Assembly (NCBI RefSeq): GCF_041260155.1
Contig: NC_091944.1
Span: forward strand, 28,706,332-28,770,331
Source: Ptychodera flava
Taxonomy: Eukaryota > Hemichordata > Enteropneusta > Ptychoderidae
Direction of reading: 5' to 3'
DNA: 64,000 nucleotides
Positions 21,920-33,600 of this stretch are shown one piece after another. A program made the translations under genes and the position numbers. Positions within the stretch are counted from its first letter, which is position 1. Every line of letters begins with the position of its first letter. The notes below the pieces were generated by a model that did no database searches, was not told the DNA's origin, and saw nothing but the letters and a program-made list of their open reading frames with translations.

Positions 21920-22564
21920 AATCAACTAACGTTACTTTTATAAGACGATGATGTATTGTTGATATTCGTGTAAAAACCCAACCCTACTATATCAGTACTC
22001 CTTGCATATTCAGGAATAGTAACATCAAAGTTCCAAACTCTGCAAGGTAACTCATTCTGAAGGTCAAGGTCATCGGTTTGACGTTCAGAGTCAAGGTCTT
22101 GGTCCGTTTCACGATAGGATGTTTTGATGAATCATGTGCTGTTATATTAAAATCAATTATTGTGCCGAGTGTTCACAGTTTAAATAGCTGAAATGAAACA
22201 GCTATTGGTTTTAGCATACAAAAGATCGAAAGGTCAAAAGGTCATATGTGTGAATTTAGTTTGGCAAACTGCATATTATGATTCAGCATACTTGAGATAT
22301 GAATCGGAAAGTGTATGCCAACTTTGCCTCAACTACTTCCTGTTTTAAAAGATTCTAACACTGAAAATCCGACTTGTCTATGTTCATCGCAAAACGATAA
22401 AAATAGTATATTACTCATATAATAGCGAAATGAAATCAATTGATCTTTCACGATGAATGCAGGCAAGTCAGTGCAGAGCCGATATCCTATTTATAGTCAC
22501 CATGTTTATTTTCAAAATTCAAAGTTCGTGCGTGGAAAGTAATATATTATTATTCGTATTGTGA

Positions 22565-23067
22565 CGTTCGTGCAAATTAGCGCCGATCACTCCTAAATAT
22601 TTCCCTACACTGCGGCACAATTGTTTGCTTACGCCGAAAATTATGAACTTTCTCGATGGTGTACTGATGCCTTGTAACGAGTTTTTTTATGTGCAATAAT
22701 AAACAACACGTCAACATATTGATATTACGAGTTTCCTCAAACCATATCGTCCTCTCACATAACGTTTTTTCTCTTTTTGTCACCTCCCAATATTTGAGTC
22801 GTAGACATCCGAATGCTACATTATTGAACCGGTCAGACTGACCTGGGTTGCGAAAATATCATGTCTATTATTACCATACATATATATGGTCTAGAATAAA
22901 TTTCGGCCTACGGTATTGATATGCATATATATGTAAATAAGTAACGTTTTGCATACACGGATAGTTGTTGAGCCTAAGCCACAACATTTCTCCAAAGGAG
23001 GAGGCTATCGCAATCAAGAGACAGAGTGTAGCTTGTAAAGTCAAGATCGTATTGATGTGGTTTCAGG
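22565..23067 (+). promoter_or_regulatory. Conserved 5' block of copy C, matching that of D
   Basis: The 500 bp before the C start codon align with the minus-strand region upstream of D (51993-52690). Shared segments include GCACAATTGTTTGCTTACGC-like sequence, GAACTTTCTCGATG, TTTATGTGCAATAATAA, ATCATGTCTATTATTACC, and GGTATTGATATGCATAT followed by AAATAAGTAA. The last two blocks are also upstream of A. Position and conservation suggest promoter and 5' UTR, but recent duplication could explain the match alone. Confidence 0.45.
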
Positions 23068-24246
23068 ATGTCTGTAGAGGATATACTACATACAATAGGC
23101 GATACTGGGAGGTACCAGAAACTCATACTGGTCTTATCGAGTTATTCTTTCGTTCTTCAATCGTTGTTTGGTCTGGTCAATGTTTTCTTTACCATGCCCA
23201 GCGACCATTACTGTAGGGTGTACTCAAACCAAACCTATGAACTTGACTCGCCTTTAAAACGTGCAACTATTCCAAGAACGCATAATGAAAACCAGACCAC
23301 CTGGGATTCCTGCGACATGTACAACGTGAATGAATCAATGATATTTGATAGTTATCTTGCCAATGGTACAGCGTCTAATAGGTCGAGCTTCGCGGCGATG
23401 GGTGTTCAGCCATGTGATCACGGATGGGTTTTCGATAAATCGTCAGTTTCCAACACCTTGGTCATGGAGGTAAGTTGATATACTTTCCCATATGTTAATA
23501 GTATTCAGACACGGTCACTCCACAAAACAATTTTTGTTTTGTAAATTTTACAAATACATATACACTGATATTCAACTTCTGTAAGTTGGAGCGTCATTCA
23601 AAATGTCCATGTATGAGAAGGAAGTTTTTCAAACTAATCGTGAATGGCTTACGGGTTTCATGAAATTTCTGAGTTTTAATGAAATTACTTCGAAATCTTT
23701 CTGCCGTAAATAACGACGGACCCCTAAATAGGTACCCAGAGGAAGTGCTTTTTTAATGGAAATTCCCCATAAATGAGTTTGCCTCCCAGTTTTATGTAAT
23801 GCAACGCTAAGATAAAGGACACTAAACCTCAATTATCAATACAATAAATTATATTGATGGTGCCTCTAAGAGGACCTCGAAACGCCAAGCTGCAAATTAA
23901 TAAAAAGGACGTAGTAACTATTTCGTGGAATTTAGTTGTTTCTCGGGCATCAAAACTTTCACATTCGGGAGAGTAACAATGTTCTTACCAAGGCTTCTTG
24001 CAATTTATGTTGAATATTTCTCTTTTCGGAGCATGTCAAAGATTTTATTAATGAACTGTATCAATACTGTTAAAATACGAAGAACACAACTGCAGCATTA
24101 CACTGTTAACTTTTGTGTGTGCATGTTTTGGATCTTTCACAGTTTAACTTAGTGTGTGACAGAGTTTGGTTGCAACAATTGCCCAAGTCAACATATGCTC
24201 TTGCAGGTATATTCGGATCTTTAACCTTCGGCCCTCTCAGTGACGT
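23068..24246 (+). pseudogene. SLC22-type transporter, truncated copy C (exons 1-2 only)
   Basis: Exon 1 (23068-23469) is open, begins MSVEDILHTIGDTGRY and ends at a good gtaagt donor. Exon 2 (24143-24246) follows with the family motif LVCDRVWLQQLPKSTYALAG and GPLSDV, again with good splice sites. Both sit in the same phases as in B and D, and the protein sequence is very close to D. I found no exon 3 (YGRKP region) or later exon on the plus strand before the D/E-type 3' sequence begins on the opposite strand. The copy therefore looks 3' truncated, leaving TM1, the glycosylated loop and part of TM2 (about 168 residues). The two surviving exons contain no stop or frameshift, so the truncation may be recent; alternatively the rest has been moved elsewhere or the assembly is wrong. 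Confidence 0.8.
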
Positions 24247-26590
24247 GTAAGTATCTGCCGCCAGACTATTTATGCCCAAAAGAATAATGCTCGAAGTTTT
24301 GTTTTCTATTTACGTTAGAAAAAATAAATGTTTTTGCAGCATGTCGAAACTTGAAAGCAATAAAAAGGATGATGACAAGTTGACAAACAAAATAGAGATT
24401 GATACAGGGAATGACGCTATATATCAAGTGCATAATCTGCTCGCAACATCTATTGTTGTCTTGCAACAACTCGTCATATTGAGACGTTGTATAACGTTTT
24501 GATTATTGACAGCAAGGGATTTGTAGTTTACCTCACAGAGATCAGTGTAAAGTGATGTGGCTGATTCAACGTCGCGCCACTTCTGCTTCCCTATATACAG
24601 AACTAACTACCACACAAATAACTAGGTATTTTCACTATTGAATATTGCTTTTACAGTTATTGTTACTGTCACTCCATTCTTGGTATTGAGTAGCATGTCA
24701 AGGCAGTCAGGCCGGAGCGTGCAGACACGATCACGATGCCTGTAGGTGAAGAAATAAAGACACCGTTCAACTAGCTCTAAACCACGGAGATATGCTACAC
24801 ATTCAACCAGGCTATCTATAAACGCCGGCCTCGAAATTTACTTTCCTACGAGTAAGTCAAAGGGGTCAACATTCCCCCAAAGTCAGCCTTAGTCCTTATG
24901 AAACATCTGATAGTCCTCTTCTACCCCAAATGCATGGTTCATTTTAAATCATATGATTATATTTCTGAAAATCTGAAAAATAAATATTACACTGTAACAT
25001 CAGCTTTCATGGTGTCTAATTTTATACAGTCCGCAGAGCAACACATTGACAGCATAGGGGGCTCAGGCTCCTTGTTTGTTTGTTTCTTTATGCGTGTTTA
25101 TTTATTACTAATGTATGTATGTACGTTGTGAGTTCGAACCCGATTGAAACCATCGTATTCCTTATGAAATACAGAACCAATAAAGGAGTTTTATCCATGT
25201 TTGTCAATAAAAAACATTGTGTGTTTCTTTTTTTTGTATGTACGTTTATCAATAAGTTTCTAATACAATTAAGCATATATAGAATAAAGCATACACAGCT
25301 TTTGCCATGAGGAGTAGGCGCTCATGTGTGTCCACCACTCTACCTAAATACTCAGCCTTTGCGATAATTCACAAAGGGGTGCCTCTCTGTTCCCATCTCT
25401 GGGCAACCATGCTATTTCAAAGTCCAGCAAATAACAAAATAAATGCCTGATGAATGAAACATCGCTCGTGTGCAGAGAACATTACCTGTATTTGCTGTAT
25501 CCACTCCTTAATTGGGTGTCATCATTTAGTAAGGTTAAAAATCCTGCCACACTTTCGAGGGTTAATATGTGAATTTAAAGATGCCTTCACAAACACCTCT
25601 GGATGGAGGGGCGGGAGAATTGACGCGGAGACTTGAAAATATCAAGGGTATGTTGGAGCACTTGAAAGGATTTCGGGACTTAAAGGGGACTCGAAACAAA
25701 ACTGTTTCTGATTGATATGAAATGTGTGTTTGGTTGTCAGTTTAAGCTATACAGTTTGACTAATTTTTGGGTGGTTTTGTTATATGGATCCGCTGCAGTT
25801 TTTTGTTCTACTCCCTGAAGCGTGATGAAAAGTCGAGCACAACCATGAGTGTACAGTCAGTATTGTTATAGTTTAAAATTGAATTCAAGTCCTGACTAGA
25901 ATTCATTTGTCATCAATAGCAATGATTGCGGTCTTTACACCTGCATATACAGAGTATTTACAACACAGAATTTTGTTATCCCAGCATGCTTTGGGGAAGG
26001 AAACAAGAAACCGTAGTCTATACACAGAACAAAACATATTTGATTGGTCAAAAGGTACAGCTAATATCCCTTTTATACAAATATATTTATTGTGTCAAGT
26101 TTTCCTGACAGGTGATGGAAGCTATCCTGTTTCCAAGCCTTTTCTATGTAATCGCAAAAGGGACATTAGCTGTAATGCTTATCTTCATCTATAGTTTGGC
26201 TTGTAATTGTACAGAGAGAACTGTTATTGTTAATCGAGAAACTTATTACAGCCTAAAAGTCAATTTTAACAACACTAATATATATGCTTACATATTACAA
26301 ATATGGAATGTTTTGTCAGGGAAAATACTTAAAGGGTGGCTGTCGTCGGAACTGCGCGCTTGCGACTTTCTTGTTTACAAAAGTATTTATGCATGTTATC
26401 TAGATGTACATCACGTAAACATAGCTGCAAAATCTAAATTTTACGATATTTATTGTTAACAAACATGTTCTAACATTCATCAATCGCCAACGTATCCCAT
26501 ATATAGTGTTTATATCGGTCGTATGGGTCCCTGGCAGTCTTTGAGCAGCGTTCCAACGACAGCGTCCTTTTAATATTTTACATGTAGACT
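24247..26590. other. Region after truncated copy C, no gene seen
   Basis: I looked for SLC22 exons 3-10 on the plus strand and found none. The sequence is AT-rich with no splice-consistent coding signal. Confidence 0.4.
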
Positions 26591-26599
26591 GCCATGAGA

Positions 26600-27360
26600 A
26601 GTGAAATAATAATTTTAGGTGAAATTCCAATGTAATATTTGTTGTCCACATATGAGCTTTCGAACACCCTATCTGAATCAAGCACATATGTGTAAACTGT
26701 CAAACACTTATAAAAGCAAAGATTTAGTTCAGTATTGTAAAAAAAATTCATTGTTTCCTCATACACTCCAATGTATGGTGAATCAACATCTTCGGCGGGA
26801 TTCCCAAATTGAATTTCTTGTACACATATGAACCACCCTATGACAAGTGCAGTTATGTCAATTATCCAACGTCTATATATGTACAAGTATAGTAAGTTTT
26901 ATATCGGGAAAAATATTCACAGTTTGGTTATAGACTCCCATGTATAGTGGATGAACATCTTCGGTGAAATTCCAAAATCAAATTTGTTATACGCATATGC
27001 AATTGTAACCATCCGATTCTAATCAAGTACAATTACATCAATTATCCAACGTCTATAAATGCACATATATTGATAGTATTATGATGGAAAAATATTCACA
27101 GTTTTGTCCAGGACTACTATATACAATGAATCAACATTTTTGTAGAAATTCCAAAATTGAATTTTTTATACACATGTGCATTTGTAACCACGCTATGCTA
27201 ATCAAGTACAATTATATCAATTGTTAAACGTCTATAAATGTACAGATATTGCCGGTTTTATATTGGAAAAAAGCGTACATCGTTTTCCCATAGACTACCA
27301 TGCTTAGTGAATCAACATTATCGATGAAATCTTAAAATCAATTTTTTTGTACACGATTCA
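26600..27360 (+). repeat. Tandem array, about 4 units of ~165-182 bp
   Basis: Each unit contains a form of GAATCAACATCTTCGG (near 26786, 26951, 27131 and 27313), followed by a GAAATTCCAAAAT-like phrase, then ATCAAGTACAATTA and AACGTCTATAAATG. Copies are diverged. No coding potential; origin unknown. Confidence 0.75.
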
Positions 27361-27414
27361 CTTTTTACCTGCCACTTCAAGCAAAGTACGTTGACAGGAA
27401 GTATCAAACACGTA

Positions 27415-29345
27415 TTTGTTTTATTTATTTATTATTTATTCTTTATTTAAGACTGAAATGTCCATATAAGGAAAAAGGAAGCACCTGAAAAATTCTCTCA
27501 GTCCCTGGGATATATGCTTTTTGCTCAAAAGTTTACAATTTGAAAAAAAAATACACACTAGAGGAGAAAAAAATTACAAAAGATACAATTGCTTTCTCCA
27601 ATGCTTAAAGAATATACTATTTGATACTCTATCTGATGAAAAGATCGCAGCAAGTAACACATTTGATGACTTTTCAAGCCTACACTTAAAACTGTACATA
27701 TTACGCCTAATAACTTCACCTAGAGACATGACATAGTTTGTTGTAAACATAGCTGATGCACTACAAATGGAGGAAGACCGAGAAGTCTTCTCCAGACGTT
27801 GTTATACATAGTTTTAAAGTCGTCATCATTTTCACTTTAGAGTTCACCCAAAGATTGCAACAGTAAATATTGGTAGTATATATCACAAATAATGCTTTCT
27901 TTACATTCGGACTACATACTTTAAAATGGTCTGAGTAACATGTTTGCTCTTACACAAAAAGCACGTCTCTGTCTTGCGATATCCTCATTGTCACGCCCAT
28001 CACAACATATTACATGTCCCAGATAGGTGTGCACAGAAACAAAGTTCAATTTGTTACCATTAAGTTTAACTGAGGGTATTCTTGGAATGTTCGTTCTCCT
28101 CCCATTGAAAAGCATGCACACAATCTTATTAGTATTATAAATTATATCATAATCCTTGCCATACACTCCACATATCCTGACAAGATGGCGTAAGCCCTTC
28201 ACTCTTGGAATGAGTAAAGTCATGTCACCAGCGTAACCTAAAGTGTTAGCACTGACACCACACATAGTACAACATTGTATTTACAGAGCTCATGATGAGA
28301 TCATCAATATAGACATTAAAAAGATACGGAGACAGTACTCCCCCTTGTCTTACACCGTTAGAAACAGAAAACCACTCTGATATAACATTGCTCCATTTTA
28401 CAGAAAACAGTTGATTTCTGTACCAATAGTACAATATTCGTACAACATATAAAGGAACCTTCCTGTCGATGAGCTTTTTGACCAATTTAAAGTGATTAAC
28501 TCTGTCAAAAGCTTTAGATGCATCAAGGAAGCAAGTAAACACAGGTCCTCCATTACTGGTGTAATAACTAACGATTTCTTTAAATGCAAATAAACACATG
28601 TCAGTGGAATGTTTTCGTTTAAAACCAAATTGTAAATAGTGTGAATTAATAAATTCCTCAAAACGTGACAGTAAAATGTGTTCAAAGACTTTCGAGAAAA
28701 CAGTTGCTAATGCTATCGGACGGTAATTGCGGGCATTACTGGTGAGTTTAGTTTTGTCCTTGATAATGGGGACTAAGATTACCTTTATAATCTCACTTGG
28801 CAAATAACCATGGACAATCATCGCATTAATACAACGTGTCAGAACAGGTATAATAGAGGAATCTGAGAATTTCAAATGCTCAGCAGTAATTCTGTCAATA
28901 CTAGATGTCTTGCTATCCGATAACTTTTGTATAGCATTAAGCACTTCCTCAGGAGAAACACACATATCAGAAGAAAAATTGACATATTTCGTTTTCTCAT
29001 CAATTTCAGTTTTGTCAGACTGGGAGTGGACAGAATTCAGAATCTCACTGAAATGCTTTTCCCACATATTAACAATTTCACTCTCGCCTGTTACACCATC
29101 TACTGTATCTGAAAGTGGCGATTTTCTGCATACTTAGAACGAGCTCTGGAGGTTTTCATGACTTCAAAAAGGGGTCCTTGTTTAGGTTTACCCCCATTGA
29201 CCCACAATAAAAACATGGAGCGGGCATAGTCGTGACACTCTTTTACAAAATCATTCCACCCAGTCACAACATGAATTTTCTGGTGACTTTTACACTCAAT
29301 GGTTTCTTTTGCAGCACTATTCAACGCATCCACAATAGTATTGAC
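27415..29345 (-). mobile_element. 5'-truncated non-LTR retrotransposon (LINE), clade unresolved
   Basis: On the minus strand an RT frame (29067-28246) shows ARNYRPIALATVFSKVFE, CFLDASKAFDRVNH (motif A) and GVRQGGVLSPYLFNVYIDDL (motif B). The continuation (28265-27921) carries YAGD in place of the catalytic YADD, then TYLGHVICCDGRDNEDI of the post-RT region. The frame change near 28255 and the altered YADD show that the copy is dead. A remnant upstream of the RT (29333-29100) is in another frame. The 3' end is AT-rich with an AATAAATA-type tail near 27420-27450. No endonuclease is visible. It abuts the duplicated 3' flank of D. Clade could be Jockey/CR1/I-like. Confidence 0.85.
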
Positions 29346-30679
29346 GTAGAATTATAGCTTGTTATTATGGGGAAATGCAAATAGTTTGCCCAAAAGACTC
29401 AGCAAGGGTAACTGTTAGCCGCATAAGTGATGGTGCTCTTGACGGTAAAATTGATGACCTGAAGGCGAGGGTATCATCGATATTACTATCATGAACACAA
29501 GCCCGTGCTTGCTAAACTGTTCTCTAATTCAGCTGTATCACATACCCAGCCAATGCATGCAGCGATTCGGTATGCGGAGAAATGACGCGCAGTGTGCCAG
29601 AACGAAGTAGCGACAAGATAGCCTGCTCTATCAATGCACGTGACAGGGTCCATCCCGAAAGCCATCTCTTATCGTTTTTTGTTCTGTATCACGTGTGGCT
29701 CAGCAAATCATCCATAATTAGATAAGATGTGAGGTGTTATATTAACATAACAACACGTGGTAACGAGGGCAATGTCAGGATCAGTTTCAGCAGGTCCAAG
29801 GGACGGTTCTCGTGACCCAAATATTAATGATAGGTTCGGGTACCATATATGTTCCGGTCATGAGCAGCAGCAGGAGGGCAGGAAAACTAAATTTGTGATA
29901 TTGGCCTAGCTATCATGTCTTATTAATTTTATTACAAAAAAGATTCACACTAAGGAAAGAAGTCACACTGACATAAATAAGTAAGAATAACTTTAATGAG
30001 AATAACTTGAATTACATTCAAAAGTTAAATTCGATAGGAAAACTCCGAAGATTGTTCAAAGTTTAATAATCTATGTCTTCTTTATACAATACAATATCCT
30101 AAATGTATGTGTTAACAATTTCCGACGAACTAAGGACAGTTCTGATGCAGTATCGACAGATGAACTCGGGATGCAGCCGTCGTCAGTAGACAGATGTCAA
30201 CGTTTCTGCTACTTACATATTTTTCTGGATTGTCATATCCCTGACAAGACATCGGACTCTGCATTCGTGTCAATAACGGCTACATATAACACGATTGGAA
30301 CTAATTTGGGATAATTGGATTGTGAAGTAATGCCGATTTAATCAACAAATGTAATCTCTTCTGCTTTTCTTTTTTACATTACACACTTGTTTTTATGAGT
30401 AATTTGTATTATTGCAACATTCAACTATCTGGAACCTAATACTTTTGAGAAATTTAAAAAATATGAAAATCCAATTATCCAAAATAAGTTCCAATCGTGT
30501 TAAATGTGCAACGTATGATAGAGCTATATATGCACCTAATGTTGTTCAAGATATATGCCTCATGTGCTTACAGTTTCACGTCCTTCACATGAGACTAAAA
30601 GTCTTTTCAAAATCATTCCGAAGACTGTCGCCCTGTACAGCTCTATCGATCGGACATCATCTGTCACTTCATTCTGAAG
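29346..30679. other. 3' flank of D, duplicated downstream of E
   Basis: This stretch aligns with 57480-58409 below copy E, with shared phrases such as AGGCGAGGGTA, CCAGCCAATGCA and GGGACGGTTCTC. It holds no gene and is best read as the ancestral 3' UTR/downstream region copied together with the transporter. Confidence 0.6.
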
Positions 30680-33600
30680 TCATTGACCTGGATGGCGGCG
30701 TTCTTCAAGAAGTCTGCTACCCTCAGTGCCTTTTTTCGTTATGACTGAATCATCTTCGCGTCTATGAAGTAATGAAAACACGAAAATTCATTTTCCCAAA
30801 TAGAAAGCAACGCGATTATTCGCAATTCGTTATTTTATTACGAATCGTTTTCGCACAGAAAGTAAATAAATCTGAACTCATTCACGAAGCGGTGCAGGGT
30901 TTAGTTGTTTAGTTCGTGGAGATTTCACAATCCTTATTGAACTTAGAATGGGTAATGCCTTAATCATTGTATTTGTCTTACCGGTACAATAGTTTGAAAT
31001 TGTAAAACGATCTAACGAAACCGGTAGAAGTGTTTGAAATGAGTAAAATAATCCCAAAGACATGTAAATTTTATTGTGTGTATTCAGATTTTTTCTACTT
31101 GTGTAAAAGTGACATTTTGCACATTAGATTTGAAGTGTTAAAATTCCCTCTACAAATCTGAATACCATTAATGCTTGAATATTGCCTTTATAAAATGAAG
31201 CCCTGAAATAAGGTAAAACTTTTATATTCATAGAGTGATATACTTTTAGATCTGACGTACTTTCAAAGTGTTTTTGAAATTCACTTTATTGAAAACGAAA
31301 AATATGTAAAATAATGATTGGCCAATTCCTGACTATCAGTCTACATCATTTTCGATGGGATATGTAGTATGAAATAGAGTGATTACCGCATCATACGGAT
31401 ACCAAACAAAACAAAATATGTAAGGGCCTTCGTTTGGTCGATGCTTTATGGAATAAGGTAAGATTTCCCGTGCGACACAACAATAGTTTATGGGTTTCTT
31501 CATTACGTGTATTACCTAGAAATTTCAATCTCACTTTTAATATCAGTGTCTTGAAGACAATTCAGATGCGTGTATTTCTACGTAGGTAAACCAAAGTTAG
31601 ATTAAAGAGTTGAGAGCTACAAAGCTTCGCCGTACTCTAGATGTGGCCTAATACAAAACAGTCTTGAATGTTGGGATTTAAGAAGATGGCAGGTTTAAAT
31701 AGTATGAGTAATATGGAGGGACTTTAAATACATCAATTGAGTTTTCATCACGGCTATTTAGATCCCTCGCCATTAATTTTGAACACAGTCTACTTATTTT
31801 CAGTAATTTTTGAAGGGTTCTGTGTAATTACCTTTTTGTGATGTCATCAATTGAGTCCATTAGCTCTTCATTGAACGTCTCTGGGAGTAAGAGCACCATT
31901 ACACCACCAACAACAAGTAAGGAACTTATAATAATGAAAGGTAGAAGGGGGTTGATGTCCATCAATGCAAAAATATACGGTGCCACCGTCGCCCCTATAT
32001 ATGCAAGAGTTTGACCGAGCCCAATAGAAGCATTCCTAGAAGATAAATTATCATTTCGATTAAATGTAAAAGCTGACTCCCGGAACACTTAAATTGGTAT
32101 CACGAAAGTCAGTGCAATTACGATTCTTGAGTGATCTGTGCTACGAACCTTACTTCAGTCGGATACAGCTCTGCAGAGTATGCAAAGAATGCTATATACT
32201 GAATCACTGCAAACATCTTAGCGACGACTACAAAGGAAATCTTTACGGCCTCGTTACCTGGATGTGTTGGAAACAAATACAAGTTTGGTTACTTGAGTAA
32301 AGCGGCACAACCCTGTTTCAATAGGACTTTTGCAGACGCTTGCAGGTAGTCCTTTTCTGACTGCACTTTTGCTCTATTTTGTAGCCTAGCCTAAAATAAG
32401 ACAAAGCTTCGAGAGAAAATCTTTTTCACAAAGACATGTGTTCCTACACATTGGCTCTGGATAGTTAGATCTTTAAATAGCATGAAGGTATAGAATGCAC
32501 CTGAAGGTAGTGTGCGCCTCGAAAGCGAAAGTTTTTAACTTTTGTTCAAACTTACTTAAAGGAATCTTTCAACTTACTATTAAAAATTGCTCTCACCCCT
32601 GTATTAACTATATGAAGAAAAATAAAATTTTCGAATTTCGAAAAACTAAGCCGGTGGAAAGTGTCCTTATACCAAGAGCTTTAAAATTAAACCCACTAGT
32701 GGTATAGCAGAAAAGAATTGTAAAAGTTTGAGACTCCCGAATATCTGTCCCCGAGGCCCGTTCTACCCGAAGAACAGATGTTAAGACCCTCAGTTTTTTT
32801 CAAATAATTTCCTTGTCTGCACTTTTAGGGTACATTTCTACGCCACTAGATTAAGAAAAGTTTCCGCCTTCTTATTTTGTAAAAAATGAAAATGTCATTT
32901 TTTCGCTGAGTTTCAATTTAAAATATCTGTAAGTGTTCAATAATTTGTTCCCCTTGTTCAAAAATTTCCAAGGCGATGTCTGATTTTTATTCTTGATTTG
33001 GCAAGAGTGTGGTTGAAAGTTTCCTAAAGGAAAGTTTGAGAAAAGTTTGAGTCTATCAGTTTTGAGTTGCATATTGCCTTATGGAAAAATTTGTCAGAAA
33101 ATTGTTAAAATTTATGGCAATGGTGCTTGTGCGAAAATGTTACCGTGGTCAAAAATAATAGCAGATGTAATGAAAAACAGGCATGGTGTGCATACTCTTG
33201 ATGGAATCAAATTGGACACATTCCTCATTCTTCAACGTATAGAGTATGAATAAGAAATCAATCAATCAATCAATTAATCAATCAGCAAAATATAGAACCA
33301 TAATCCAAAAGAGTGTTTTGCTCGACGACGCCAAATGGCTAGACCACTCTGTATCGTCTGGAGAACATGTGGCATGTGCGTTTTCAGTTTTCTTCTGCAA
33401 GTTTCAAAGTTTGGGGATTCTCTTATGTCGAGTGACAGTACGTTCATAGAGATTGTGCAGCTTACGAAAACGCATGGCCACTATAGGTGATGGTTTAGTA
33501 GGTTGTAGATGTGAACAGTTTCATGGTGGATGAACAGAGTGTATGAGTTGGAATATAGGGCTGGAGTAGATCACAGATGTAGGCAGAAGTCTGATTGTGA

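Larger units (their letters stand above)
16079..22560. other. Intergenic region between B and C
   Basis: No multi-exon gene is recognised. It holds a GC-rich island-like patch (17010-17200), an apparent LINE 3' tail around 18380-18560, a possible Penelope-type terminal fragment (about 20490-20700), a (GAT)n tract near 21237, and a small inverted-repeat element at 21729-21919. The rest is AT-rich unique-looking sequence. Confidence 0.4.

Noticed and set aside
25120-25160. GAGTTCGAACCCGATT resembling a tRNA B box
   Set aside because: No A box or acceptor stem at the right distance.
26112-26459. Open frame with apparent membrane segments after copy C
   Set aside because: AT-rich composition explains the hydrophobicity; it does not match any SLC22 exon.
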